Shown: positions 1 to 10,641 of the stretch, one piece after another
How positions within the stretch are numbered: position 1 is the stretch's first letter
Layout: every line of letters starts with the position of its first letter
From: Datnioides undecimradiatus
Taxonomy: Eukaryota > Chordata > Actinopteri > Lobotiformes > Datnioididae
Reading direction: 5' to 3'
Length of the DNA: 64,000 bases
Assembly: GCA_008933995.1 (NCBI GenBank)
Contig: WARS01000013.1
Coordinates: forward strand, 13,450,806 to 13,514,805
Notes under the pieces: model-generated
Seen by the model: only the letters and a program-made list of their open reading frames with translations
Database searches by the model: none
Told to the model about the DNA's origin: nothing
Position numbers and translations under genes: made by a program

Positions 1-1
1 T

Positions 2-3000
2 AGAGCTCAAGAGTCCTCTGGGCCTCAAATACAGTGGAACTGGGGAGGATTTCCCATGGTATGGCAACACACACACACACACACACACAAAGATGTAGAT
101 TTTATGGCCTCTGTCTGATGTAGATTGCAGTTTGTCATGTTTACACTCTGTCTTAAATTACTCTCTCTGCCGTCCCCTCACAGCTGTATCAATCTGAGAG
201 GACACCAGTGGAGTTGCAGCGCATCAACCCTGCTGGCAGCTCTCATTTTCGCACTATTGAGAGACAGGACTCCTTTGACATGGGCTATGAGCCTGTGATC
301 AGCTGTGGCAGAGTGGGCAGTGTAACAGTAGTTAGGCCACAACCCAGGACGCAGTCCATGGACTTAGGTAACCACACTCTGCAAACAACCCCTTTTTCCA
401 AAGAGAAAGACTCTGATATTGCCCATTCCACTCCCACTGACCTCTCCAGGTCTTGTGCATCATCAAAAAAGACCAACGTTGACTTGAAGGAGCTTGAATC
501 AACAATAGGAGGAGAGGAGAACAGAGACTTATCTCCATATTCAGCTAATCTAATTCATGCCACAGATTTACTTGTTAGCAAAGAAAGCACAAATGGTGTT
601 GAGCATATTAGTACTGTGACTGACAAAATTAACCCCGAAAGCAAAGATAGCATGGTCAGTGTGACTGAACCAAGGAATGCAAACAAACAACTCATCACAG
701 AGAGCGAAGACTGCACAGTCACAGCAACAAATCCAAGTAGCACAGAGTTATTAAATCCACAACAGCAAGGTGCCTTATTGGAGCAAAGTGAACATGGTTC
801 AACCAGCAGTGCCACTGTCAGTGACGGGGACAGTGGGATAGATCCTTGTTCTGAGGGAAGGGAGGAGGAGGGTGGACCTGGGGAGACTGAAGCATCAGCA
901 GGAGGCGTACTGACCAACAAAACTGCACCAAAAGCTCAAGGGAATGATGCTGATACCAGCTGGACTACAGCTGAGGGGTTAGCAAACACCTCTGAGGCAT
1001 CTTCCAAAGTGGAGCAACAGGACAAGAAGAAAGGTGCAGTATTTTTCTCAGCTCTTACTTTTCTGTTACACCTCAGGGTTAAAGAATTAAAAGCACTTGT
1101 TGCATTCATGCCTCTCTTTGTTGCAGGTAAACGTAATCAACATCTAGGACCAACAGGTATTTACTTGGATGATCTGACCAGATTGGACCCTGAGGTGGCT
1201 GCCCTCTATTTCCCAAAAAGGTAAAAAGACACCTAATGGACATTCTTTACAAGATAGTCTGTGATGTCACTAATTCCCACAGTTCCCTCAGTGATAGATA
1301 ACTATTGAAACAGCTACATAACCCAGTAATTGTGCAAAGAATTGAGTTTCTATGTTGTCCCTGCAGTGAGACAGAGGGAGCATCTCAGCATGGGGCAGAG
1401 CAGGGCTCCTGCTCACGGAGCCAGTCCCCTCAGTCAGTGGGCAGTGGGGCAATGGACAGTGGTACAGAGTACCTGTCAGATTCCACCTCCTACAACATGG
1501 ATGTCAGCATGTCCCTCTGTGGACAAGAAGGTGACACCAGTCAAATTACTAAAGGTAAATGAGAGTGAATCCATGCCACTGTACACTTTGTATCTTCAGT
1601 ATGTGATATTACATGAAGGAAACCAGGGTAAATAAGTCAACATGTTGTTTTTATTTCAGAAAAGTTTATGGAGCACATTGTGACATACCAGGATTTTGCC
1701 AGCAATCCGGGAATTGTTGAGGACCCAAGCCTTGTGGTCTGCATCAACTCAAAGTAAGATCTGGAACTAGATCCTTGTTTGTTTACTGTTTGCATTTTGC
1801 ATTGCAAAGCATTCGCTGTTCACCTGTTCATGATTTATGGAGGATGTTGATTTTAAATGAGTTTATGTCTGATTATTCATTAATTTTTTATAGCTATTAT
1901 AACTGGGCAGTGGCTGCTCCGATGGTCTTGTCAATGACAGCTTTCCAGAAAAACTTGCCAAAGGTATTTTGTTGTTTCTACACTGCACCTCAGTAATGTT
2001 GATCTTTTGTCATCTTTAATGTCCAGTTAGAAACATTAATCAAGATTTTTATTGATTTACAGGTTAACAGTTTTTGAATATTATGACAGGTGCGTGTGTG
2101 TTGTGTGTCTCATAGAGTACAATAGAGCGTTTGGTAAAGGACAAAATGCCCAAAAAGTCTGGACGCTGGTGGTTCTCCTGGAGAAGAAGAGACATGGACA
2201 ATAGCCAGGTATCTTTTGAGGAAGTCACTGCATAATGATGGTGTGCTGCAAGAAAAGACATGTTACATGTCTGCACCTGTGATAATTACATACAATAATC
2301 CATTGATTGTTTTTAACAGGGTGTTTAGGGTGTGGTCTGGTTAGCTTGAGTTGGACACAGGAATTAAAGGGTTAGGTCAAAAGCTACTGTACATTGTTGT
2401 TGGTTGGATTTCAACTGATAAAGTAACCTCCTTGTTTGTCAGCAAAAGAACTCAAAGGATGAGCAAGAAGAGCCCCTGGAACATGTTTCTTCCCCAGTCA
2501 AGTAAGTTACCTCACTAAGAATTGACCTCACACAATATAATAGGCCCTGTAAAACCTTTCATGCTGTGTTTCAGTTGGAATTTGGTCCTGCTGCTCCACA
2601 GCTGTTCGACTTCTTTCCAGTGTTTGAGTGTACTTAAGGGCATGCAGACTTATTTCTGTAAAGACGAGAGCAGTTCTGGTCAATTCTGTAAATTTGCTCC
2701 TGTTTGGTCCAGAAATTCTGGCTTTTGTTTGTGACTCTTGGGCAGAAAAAGAAAAATGTAGTTGCAATCACCAGCTGCTGTGAAAGAATTTCATGAATTA
2801 AATTCCCTCACTGTAAAACTGTAAGATGAAAATATAAAGCAGCCTAAGCAGACCAGCCACATTTGCTACGCTGTTGTAAACTTCTCAGAGAACAGACCAA
2901 ATAGATCCACTGTAGCTGCGAAGCCTCTCTGTGCATTATTTATTAAATTTTCTCCAAAACAATTGTCATGTTACTCGTTTATGAGTAACTATGTCAACAT

Positions 3001-5232
3001 TAACATATCTAAAAGCCAGTCAATGACAGGGGAGCCCCCTGACCATGTGAAACGCTTCCTTAATTTCATGCACAATACTTAATAACTTAATAATGTTTTA
3101 AAAGATTGTCCTTCAGTCATGTTTCTTGCAGTTTTATCTGTGTATTGATAATAACGGACTCGCTGAGTTTTAACTGGAGGTGTTTTGTTTCTCCAGGGCC
3201 ACACTGGATGACATAGACAGTGATGAGGCAGCGGGTCTCGGCCGAAAAGCCATCATTGCCCCCAGCCAATCAACAGAGACCCTCAACGCCACTCAGTGTA
3301 TCAGCCAGATGTACCGCAAATCACTACGTCTGACCTCTGAGCAGATAGTGAGAGAGACACACGCATATCCATTCACCCACATAAAGCATCTTACTCTGCT
3401 GTCTCGTATTTGTACAGGGTGACCTGTTTCCCTGTTGTTTTCTTTACTTTTTTTATTAATAATAACTCCTTTTTCCCACCCAGGAGCACCTTAACCTGCG
3501 TGAGGGAGCCAACAAGGTGGTGTTCAGTGTAACCACACAATATCAAGGCACCTGTCGCTGTGAGGCTGCCATCTACCTGTGGAACTGGAATGATCGTGTC
3601 ATCATATCAGACATAGATGGCACCATCACAAAGTAAAACATCTGTGTTTCCTTGCCCTCTGTATTGTTTATAGTATAATAGACAACTGGATATATAGCAG
3701 TTGAAACAGATTTGTATAAAAGACACATTATAGAACATTGTGTGAACCATGGTTATAGTATTACGAGTAATCTTCACTGTCTCCTGCAGGTCTGATGCTC
3801 TGGGTCATATTCTACCTCAGTTTGGAAAAGACTGGACACATAAAGGCATCGCCAAGCTCTACCACAAAATACACCAGTATGCGAAATTACAACTACACAT
3901 TTTTCCATGTTCCATGTTATGAAGGTAATATACTAAAATGCTAGTATGGGTTCCTTGCAGAAATGGCTATAAGTTCCTTTATTGCTCAGCACGGGCCATA
4001 GGTATGGCAGCCATTACTAAGGACTACCTTCAGTGGGTCAACGACAAAGGCACTGTCCTTCCTAAAGGTCCTGTACTGTTAGCTCCCAGCAGCCTGTTTT
4101 CAGCACTACACAGGTAAGAATACTACAACTCAACTACCGCACAGATCCTGTCATTTAAGTCAGGTAGCCCCTTTTGACTTTTGACTTTTGTGTCCAGGGA
4201 GGTTATTGAGAAGAAGCCGGAGGTTTTTAAAATCGCCTGCTTGAGTGACATCAGGGATCTGTTCAACCCACACAGACGCCCTTTCTATGCTGCCTTTGGC
4301 AACAGAACTAACGTAAGTAATCCTGTTGACTGGTTCGTAATGCAGCAGTAGCCCTTAGCAACAAATCTTTATTCAGTGAAGTTTACCACGTGCTGAGTTG
4401 CAGATTCAGCAGTGATTTTAGCCTCTCGGTCTGTACATAGTCCCAAGAGATCAGGCCTGTTTCGGGGGAAAAGCAAAGCACACTTGTGTTTTATGAATGT
4501 CTACATGTATGAATTTATTGTGCACTTCCTGTTGGTAGTGTAGAAATGTAGAGTAAAGTCTGGGGTTTGCTTGTGGATACTAAGTAAACACTAGCTGTCA
4601 ATCATTAAGACAAACAGTTTTTTTAGTTTGCATAGATACTGCAAAAGTTGAATCGACGCTGAAGCTAGTCTGTGTTGTCTTGTTGCAGGATGCGTATGCT
4701 TATAAGCAGGTTGGAGTTCCTGACACCAGGTTATTTACTGTCAACCCAAAAGGAGAGCTCACCCAGGAGAAGACAAAAGGCAACAAGTCCTCGTATGTGT
4801 GCAACATAAATGCCCTTTTCACGTTTTTATGTTTTGAAAAATTCTGACTTAAGTGATTTTTAAAGGTTTCAAACAGATACTGCGACGCACATTAGTACCC
4901 TTATACCACAGAGAATGAAAGGGCTGATAGGAACATGCAGACTGCACTCATTTTTACAGAAATCGTTGCTTTTTCTAGAAAAACCCATGCCATCAAAATA
5001 ATTAAAGATAATACAGTTGTATTAAAGAAATATGTGCATACAATGACTTATGTGTTGTGTGTAAATTTGTGTGTTTTGCAGGTACAGTCACCTCAGTGAG
5101 TTGGTAGAACATTTCTTCCCCATGCTCTCTGTCGAGGGCAGCATATCCTCTGCTTTTGACTGTCCCGAGTACAGCAGTTTCTCCTATTGGAAGGAGCCTT
5201 TGCCAGAACTGGACCTGGATGCACTACTGTAG
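2..5232 (+). CDS. lpin3: Lipin-3-like phosphatidate phosphatase, 3' part of gene (N-terminus outside window)
   Basis: Lipins are Mg2+-dependent phosphatidate phosphatases that make diacylglycerol at the ER and also act as nuclear transcriptional coactivators. Coding exons read as 2-58 (5' end cut or at the window edge), 184-1033, 1127-1220, 1367-1554, 1660-1753, 1894-1963, 2116-2208, 2443-2501, 3197-3347, 3484-3632, 3790-3876, 3961-4113, 4198-4312, 4689-4792 and 5082-5232. All junctions are GT-AG and the total is 2415 nt, exactly 805 codons with stop. Visible landmarks are a WNWGGFP motif (first exon), a basic [11 protein letters not shown] block (2116-2208), the HAD catalytic DIDGT at 3610-3624 and the LxxIL-type LGHIL at 3800-3814. 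The segments [22 protein letters not shown] and the LDLDALL C-terminus resemble LPIN3 more than LPIN1 or LPIN2 as I remember them, so the paralog call is good but untested. The N-Lip domain must lie upstream. The 850-nt exon makes the protein longer than mammalian lipins (roughly 850-900 residues). Confidence 0.9.
184..1033 (+). other. lpin3: Large lpin3 exon encoding a Ser/Thr/Glu-rich, probably disordered linker
   Basis: This 850-nt exon is open throughout and joins in phase to its neighbours. It begins after the acceptor at 181-183 and ends at AAAG before GTGCAG. About 283 residues are encoded, rich in Ser, Thr, Glu, Asn and Gly, with little hydrophobic content. Its first 50 or so residues ([21 protein letters not shown]) look more constrained than the rest. 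The position corresponds to the variable region between the N-Lip domain and the catalytic C-Lip domain. Such segments in lipins carry phosphorylation sites; phosphorylation here is inferred only from the Ser/Thr-Pro and acidic context. Confidence 0.75.
3484..3876 (+). other. lpin3: lpin3 catalytic-core exons (DIDGT and LGHIL motifs)
   Basis: Exons 3484-3632 and 3790-3876 encode the start of the C-Lip haloacid-dehalogenase-type domain. DIDGT (3610-3624) fits the DxDxT/V catalytic consensus, with both aspartates intact, so the enzyme is predicted to be active. LGHIL (3800-3814) fits the LxxIL motif used by lipins for nuclear-receptor coactivation. The intron between the exons is short (157 nt). 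Confidence 0.9.
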
Positions 5233-6665
5233 ACACACCGATGCGTGCGCACACACACACACACATACACACACACACACAGAGTCACACTTACAAAGGT
5301 CTGTTTTTATCTTTGTTTTCTCCTTTTCCTGTGGATTTCCAAAGGACTTTTCTCAGCATGCCTGAATTTTGCCTTTGATTGATCTGCCAACTTTATTGCG
5401 TGTTTATGAGACACTGAATAAACTGGAACAAAAAGACGCAACAGTCCCGCCATACAAAGATAACCAAATTATGTCATAACCTGAATGGACTCTATATTTC
5501 CAAAATAAGTATATGAAACAGTATGTAGTACTTAACATCAGTGCTCTTACACTGTGACTACGGCTGTTCACAACAATATATTTCTATTTTCATTTAAAAT
5601 TCTTCATGAACATGACACAATGGGACAGATCTGCCCTTAAATATGTTTCAGTTTGTTGTTATTGTGTGCACAAGTATCATAGTCATTCCAAAATATGAAT
5701 TTAAACATTGGTAACTGTCAATATTAATACTGTGTCGCATTTCAGCTCTAAGCGTTTACCAAAATCACATTTGTATAGAAGTTGAGCTGTATTACAAAAA
5801 CATACAGTGATGCATAAGCTCTCCAAATGCAAACACTATCCAACTGCTCTTACCTTTTTTCTCTGACTGATGTGGAAATTTTCGGTTCACAGCTTGAAGC
5901 TCATCGCTCAAACAAACTCAGACACACAGCTACAAAACAAACCTGTTTTTTCTTTATTCATTGAGGATTAGACGGATTGTGTGTCTGAGCGCTCTTGACG
6001 ACAGATATTGTTTTTGGGGCTGATTGTTATGAGTGTTTTTATAAACATACATGGACCAAGCAACCAAACACGGTTAAAATGCTTTAAGTTAATGTGCTTT
6101 CTGCTTGACCCTAAGAAGTACAACTGAAGTTTGCCCTGAGCATTGTTGAGCGTTAGTCTGCTGTTAGAGAAGTGCAGAAAAGTTTTCCTAGTTCCATTTG
6201 ACTTACCTGAGTCATAAACATAAGGAGCTGTGGATGGGAAGCTAGATTTTAGGTGTGATAAGACCCGAGTCAAGCGTGCAGATGTATACGGAGTTTGTGC
6301 TGGTTGTAAGGGACAGTAGCAGTATTTGTCATTGCAATAATGAGTTTATCTGAGCATATGATCATTGTGAAGCTACAACATTAGCATTTTACTTCCTTTT
6401 AAGTACCACACTACCAAGTTTGGAAATGTTTGTACACTACATGAATATGGCAGTCAGACTGACTTTTAGTACAGAGATGTGTAAACAGAGTTTAGAGGGG
6501 AATTATATGGAAGTCTGGCTCTGTGCCTTCATACTATGAGGACCCTATTTATTATTTTTTTTTTCAAATCTTTCATCATCCAACTGTGTTGCAATGCATT
6601 GAGGATTTTGCTGCTTTTAAACCACATGTATAGAAATATAAATAAATTTAAAATACAACACAGTG
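5233..6665 (+). other. lpin3: Probable lpin3 3' untranslated region with two polyadenylation signals
   Basis: After the stop at 5230-5232 there is no conserved coding pattern. AATAAA occurs at 5417-5422 (proximal) and at 6641-6646 (distal). The distal signal is followed by a GT/T-rich stretch (about 6661-6685), typical of a cleavage-stimulating element. A (CA)n tract lies at about 5250-5281. Which signal is used cannot be told from sequence. Between about 6666 and 6940 I see nothing definable. Confidence 0.5.
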
Positions 6666-6939
6666 TGTTTTCTTTGTCTTCTGAGATTACATTCCTTCTG
6701 GAAATATGATTGCACAACTTGAATTTTTAATTTACATCAATGCACAGTGATTGCATTCTTGTAATCGCATATATGTGTCTGTATTTCAGACAAAAATAAT
6801 GGAAACTTTTGAACCTGCTAATATATGACGAGGCCATGACTTTTACCATATTAGATAGTGGGGCAGACTGTCGGAGTTAGGGTGGATTACTCAATGAAGG
6901 TGTTGGCGTTTATGAAAGGCGTAGAGGGATCTGACCGCT

Positions 6940-7015
6940 GATCTCTACGTCAGTGTGTCTTATTTACTGTCACCTGAACAGGAAGACTCCGTCCAAAACA
7001 GAACTGTTGTCTTAG
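6940..7015 (+). other. Probable non-coding first exon of the RING-SPRY gene
   Basis: A consensus donor follows position 7015 (CTTAG then GTAAGT). The first good acceptor upstream of the RING gene's start codon is at 8335-8336 (TTTTTCCAG), leaving 11 nt of 5'UTR before the ATG. A non-coding leader exon plus a 1321-nt intron (7016-8336) is therefore the simplest model. The transcription start is a guess; no TATA box is obvious. Confidence 0.45.
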
Positions 7016-7499
7016 GTAAGTTTTTGTTTGTTAGTTTGTTTTGTATTCGTCTTTCAAAAACACGCGCAATCTTTATTTAGTTTGTAAAGAATAACTTTCC
7101 TTCGCATTCTGCTGCCATGTGTTTGCTTGCAAAGTTATTCGCACATGAATATAGATCAGGGCCTAATTATTTTAAGGAAGTAAATGCAAAGAGATTGAAA
7201 CGAAACATGTTACAGGTGTGATTCATCGAACAGAAGGAAGCGAAAGCTTTATGGATGTTTTTACATGGATAATCTGCTCGTTGCAAATCGAAACTTGACA
7301 GACTGACTGCGAAGGCTGAAACATCCATAACCTACATTGTTAGACCCAGTTAGATCCAGTCGTGGCCAGTAAACACATTGTTCGCGATATATATATCATT
7401 TGATAATGGTTTGGTTCAGCGTGTGTACTGTTTTAACGAATAGCTTTACGGTGCATACGCCGTGTCGGTTGCTTGTGTACTGCTGAATAATGCATTTTG

Positions 7500-7790
7500 C
7501 TGTAGAGCTGGTCGGTCCCTGAATCACCCGGGTTAATGATTCGAATCTTCTGAATCAGGAATCACGATTAACCATTGACCCGGATCCTATGAAACACCGC
7601 GGACTCAGATGATTCGGTTGAATCGGTTCACTGTTTATTATTATTATTATTATTATTATTAGTAGTAGTAGTAGTAGTATCAGTAGTATCAGTAGTAGTG
7701 GTACTGGCCAACAACAGTGACCCAAGTGAACCGGATCACTTTAGTGAGTGACTCAGAGTAACCCCAGTCCATAAAATTAACCGCGTTTAC
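7500..7790. repeat. GATTC/GAATC-rich block with (TTA)n and (AGT)n microsatellites in the leader intron
   Basis: The pentamers GAATC and GATTC, plus close variants, recur many times in both orientations between about 7518 and 7632. They are followed by (TTA)n at about 7634-7661 and (AGT)n at about 7661-7700. A second short segment with GTGAACCGGATCACTTTAGTG lies at about 7724-7750. The block looks like a degenerate repeat or remnant of a mobile element, but I cannot name a family. The remainder of this intron (7016-8336) holds nothing else I can define. Confidence 0.45.
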
Positions 7791-8347
7791 CACCTGCTGT
7801 TTGTACTTCCTGCGAGAGAGATACACATAATTTTTATATCAGTCACTAACTAACTGTTAGTATAAACCGAGGACAATTCAACAGCTCTTCAATCAAGGGT
7901 AGTTAACATTGAATTAAAAAGTAACACTTATTAATATCTTATACATATCTTATTGACTGATTTTAAGTTGGGTTGGCCAACAAAATGGAATCAATTAAAC
8001 ACCTGGTACATTTAATTTGTGTAAAATAAGACTAAAATTCAGGGGACATGAAAAAGATTCTGAAATGATCCTGATACAGTATACCCTCCCTCATGCCATT
8101 TACACAGTTATACATGTTTATTCAGTCAATTACGACTGTCAAGTTTATAGCAGATTCAATTTTCACATGCTCAGTTGGGGATTTGCTACGTTACAATAAA
8201 TATAGTATGAAGAAATTATAAATGAAAGTTCAGGATAATCATTTTAAAAAATGTGCAATTATACCTGCCTAATTTAACTGTACTGATGATTTCTGAAAAC
8301 TTCTGAAGTCTTACCGTGAGTTACCTGTTTTTCCAGCATCTGCCACG

Positions 8348-9919
8348 ATGTCTGTGGGTGAAGGTGAAGCAAACCTTTCTGAAAGGGATCATACAGAAGC
8401 TTTGGCTTTGGAGCTGACTTGCCCCATCTGCTTGCAGCTGTTCTGTGAGCCGGTTTCTCTTCCCTGCGGTCACATCTTCTGCTTTACCTGCCTTCAGACC
8501 ATGGGGGAAGGCCTTGACCAACATAGCTGCCCTGAGTGTCAGGCAGAGTACCATGGGAATGAAGCTCTTCTGAAAAACCTGAAGATGTGCAGCATCATAG
8601 AGACCTACAACGCTACTGTACAGAAAGCCAACTGCCCACCTGCAAACCCGTCTGACGTAAGACATGTAACAATCAAGGGTCCTGATAGTTCTGTCACAAA
8701 AGAATCAAACACAAAGTACAGCCAGGATATAGCAACAGCTGGAGTGAGCCAGGAGGAGAGCTCCAGCTGTAAAGGAAAGGGTGGATTTAAAATTGGCTTT
8801 GGCTCAACCGAACACACCTTTGCATTGGACCAAGAAAAAGGCAATGGCAAGGTGGAAATGGATGAATCCAAATTCAGACTGGCATCTCAAGTCAAAGAGT
8901 TGAGCCTCAAGTTGGAGATGTCAGAAAGCGAGCTAAGGAAAGAGAAGGAACATGAGTTAGATTTGACCACTGCTAACGGCAAGCTGAGGGAGAAAGCATC
9001 CAAACTATTAGCACAGTTTAAAGATTTGTCGCAGAGCTACAGCGCACAGGTGATGCAGCTAATTGAGGAAGAGCTAGGTCCAGGTGAGGACAACATGGTC
9101 CGTCGAGTCAGTGAAGCTTATGAGCTAACGGAGCAGTTGAGACAAGCTATGCTCAGATCGGTGTCCCTTCTGAGCGAAGAAAACAAGACTGAATTTAATG
9201 ATGAACTTCAGACTCTAGAACCACACATTGCAGAGTTAATGGCCAAGCCTGTGGGAGAAAAGGAAGACCATGTCGAATCAAAAGTCAACCCTGCACGAGC
9301 CTGTCCCAAGCTGGAAGAAATGAACACTGAGCTAAAGGAAAGATTTGGAGAGATTCAGCGTTCCCTTCGAAACACCCTCAACCCTTCAGAGGTGACTTTT
9401 GACCCAGAAACAGTCCATCCCAACCTTGTGCTCTCAGAGGACTTGAAGACAGTGACTTTCAGTGCTGCTAAACAGCCCTATCCATCCTCTCCTAAGAGGT
9501 TCACTAGCTTCTTTCAGGTCCTGAGTACCCAGAGCTTCTTTGAAGGTGATCATAGCTGGGAGGTGGAGCTCGAAGGATCCCCGTGGATCATTGGTGTGTG
9601 CTACAGTGATAAGCTAGCACGCAACGGTTTGGCTTCTGCCCTGGAAAGCAGCAAAAGCTCCTGGTGCCTGATGTGGTTCAACAACCTGCTGACAGCGTTT
9701 GAGCAGAGCCATGATGTACCGCTGAAGAGGACTACAGTATCATGCAGGCTAGAGATCAGACTGAGTTTCAAAACCCACAAATTGAGCTTCTACAACATCA
9801 GCCCAGTTAGTGGAAAGACTCATGTATATACTTTTAAGGCTGAACTGACTAAACCAGTGCACCTGGCCTACAGAATGATGTCAGGGCACCCCAAAGCACG
9901 TGTCACTATTTGTTCATAA
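8348..9919 (+). CDS. RING finger, coiled-coil, PRY-SPRY (B30.2) E3 ubiquitin ligase, TRIM25/RNF135-like, no B-box
   Basis: This intact 523-residue reading frame has a favourable start context (A at -3) 11 nt after a splice acceptor. Residues 25-64 form a complete C3HC4 RING: Cys25, Cys28, Cys40, His42, Cys45, Cys48, Cys61 and Cys64. No B-box cysteine/histidine pattern follows. About residues 160-330 are charged and heptad-like, so probably coiled coil. From about 349 the PRY begins (FDPETVHPNL), then SPRY motifs HSWEVELEGSPW and LSFYNIS. Proteins of this layout (TRIM family, RNF135/Riplet) are ubiquitin ligases that use SPRY to bind targets, and many act in antiviral signalling; the target here is unknown. 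The whole coding region is one exon, unlike its multi-exon neighbours. Orthology is unresolved between a TRIM that lost its B-box and an RNF135-type protein. Confidence 0.88.
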   Translation: MSVGEGEANLSERDHTEALALELTCPICLQLFCEPVSLPCGHIFCFTCLQTMGEGLDQHSCPECQAEYHGNEALLKNLKMCSIIETYNATVQKANCPPANPSDVRHVTIKGPDSSVTKESNTKYSQDIATAGVSQEESSSCKGKGGFKIGFGSTEHTFALDQEKGNGKVEMDESKFRLASQVKELSLKLEMSESELRKEKEHELDLTTANGKLREKASKLLAQFKDLSQSYSAQVMQLIEEELGPGEDNMVRRVSEAYELTEQLRQAMLRSVSLLSEENKTEFNDELQTLEPHIAELMAKPVGEKEDHVESKVNPARACPKLEEMNTELKERFGEIQRSLRNTLNPSEVTFDPETVHPNLVLSEDLKTVTFSAAKQPYPSSPKRFTSFFQVLSTQSFFEGDHSWEVELEGSPWIIGVCYSDKLARNGLASALESSKSSWCLMWFNNLLTAFEQSHDVPLKRTTVSCRLEIRLSFKTHKLSFYNISPVSGKTHVYTFKAELTKPVHLAYRMMSGHPKARVTICS

Positions 9920-10321
9920 TACCAGCTACATTTCTCTTGATGCCCTTTACAGTATAGTGGAAAGCACAAAGTAATAATATTGATTGAAATTTGTATAATT
10001 AAAGAACTGTAAGACAGATTTATTTCCTCTTTCCTCAAACCACTTGGTTTTAAGAGTTCATGAATTTTGACAGTGCTTCCTCATCAGCCTTTGGATGTTT
10101 TTGTGTTTTAATATATTGTGTGATTGCTTCTCATGTGCCTATAACATGCTCACAATACTGTGTCAAGACATTGCTTTTTTTTTTAGTCATTATTTTATTT
10201 TTTTACTTTATGGTTATGCAAAGTGTCATGTGTGGTGTAAATGTTGAAACAAAGTAGAGGCATAATAATTTTTAAGAATACATTGATTGCTTAAATTTTC
10301 CTATTTCCATCGACAAATAAA
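9920..10321 (+). other. 3'UTR and poly(A) signal of the RING-SPRY gene
   Basis: AT-rich sequence follows the stop codon at 9917-9919. AATAAA is at 10316-10321; an ATTAAA-type signal occurs near 9998. The interval from 10322 to about 10436 separates this gene from the tpra1 promoter, so the two genes are only about 0.1-0.15 kb apart. Confidence 0.55.
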
Positions 10322-10436
10322 GTATTCGCAAGATGTCACTCACTTTCACGTGTATTTTACTTGCCTTCATTTCAGCAAATGAAGGAAACTTACCTTGCCA
10401 CCGCCTTCTTCCTCTAAGGACCACGTCATAACGCAC

Positions 10437-10446
10437 TCTCGCGAGA
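10437..10446. promoter_or_regulatory. tpra1: TCTCGCGAGA core-promoter palindrome upstream of tpra1
   Basis: A perfect TCTCGCGAGA palindrome is present. This element is known in vertebrate CpG-rich, TATA-less promoters and is bound by BANP (earlier attributed to ZBTB33). It sits about 200 nt upstream of the donor at 10642 that ends the likely tpra1 leader exon, in a locally CpG-rich stretch with no TATA box. Motif identity is certain; the role is inferred from position. Confidence 0.65.
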
Positions 10447-10459
10447 TTTGCGCCGCTTG

Positions 10460-10641
10460 TTCGGTGAGTGTCAGCTGACCACTCTGGGAAAATTTGTTAA
10501 CGAAACTATCCAGTACAGCCATGTCCCGTATCAGCGATCAATTTATTGATCGACTACAGCGTGTAAAGCTTGTGCTGAAGCTACGTTATTTCTAAAACAT
10601 TACACAGCAATTATTCAGTTAAATCGGAGTCTACTGAACTG
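10460..10641 (+). other. tpra1: Probable non-coding first exon of tpra1
   Basis: The CpG-containing segment downstream of the TCTCGCGAGA element ends in a good donor (CTG then GTAAGA at 10642). The first coding exon begins after the acceptor at 11451-11453. No plausible coding start is needed in the segment, so it is read as 5'UTR. The intron 10642-11453 contains no definable element. Confidence 0.5.

Noticed and set aside
7197..7206. GAAACGAAAC as an interferon-response element of the RING-SPRY gene
   Set aside because: Spacing between the GAAA units is one base rather than the two of a standard ISRE, and it lies in the leader intron.
7540..7565. Heat-shock element in the GAATC/TTC-rich block
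   Set aside because: Only two GAA/TTC units have correct spacing; the third is off by one and the words fit the surrounding repeat better.
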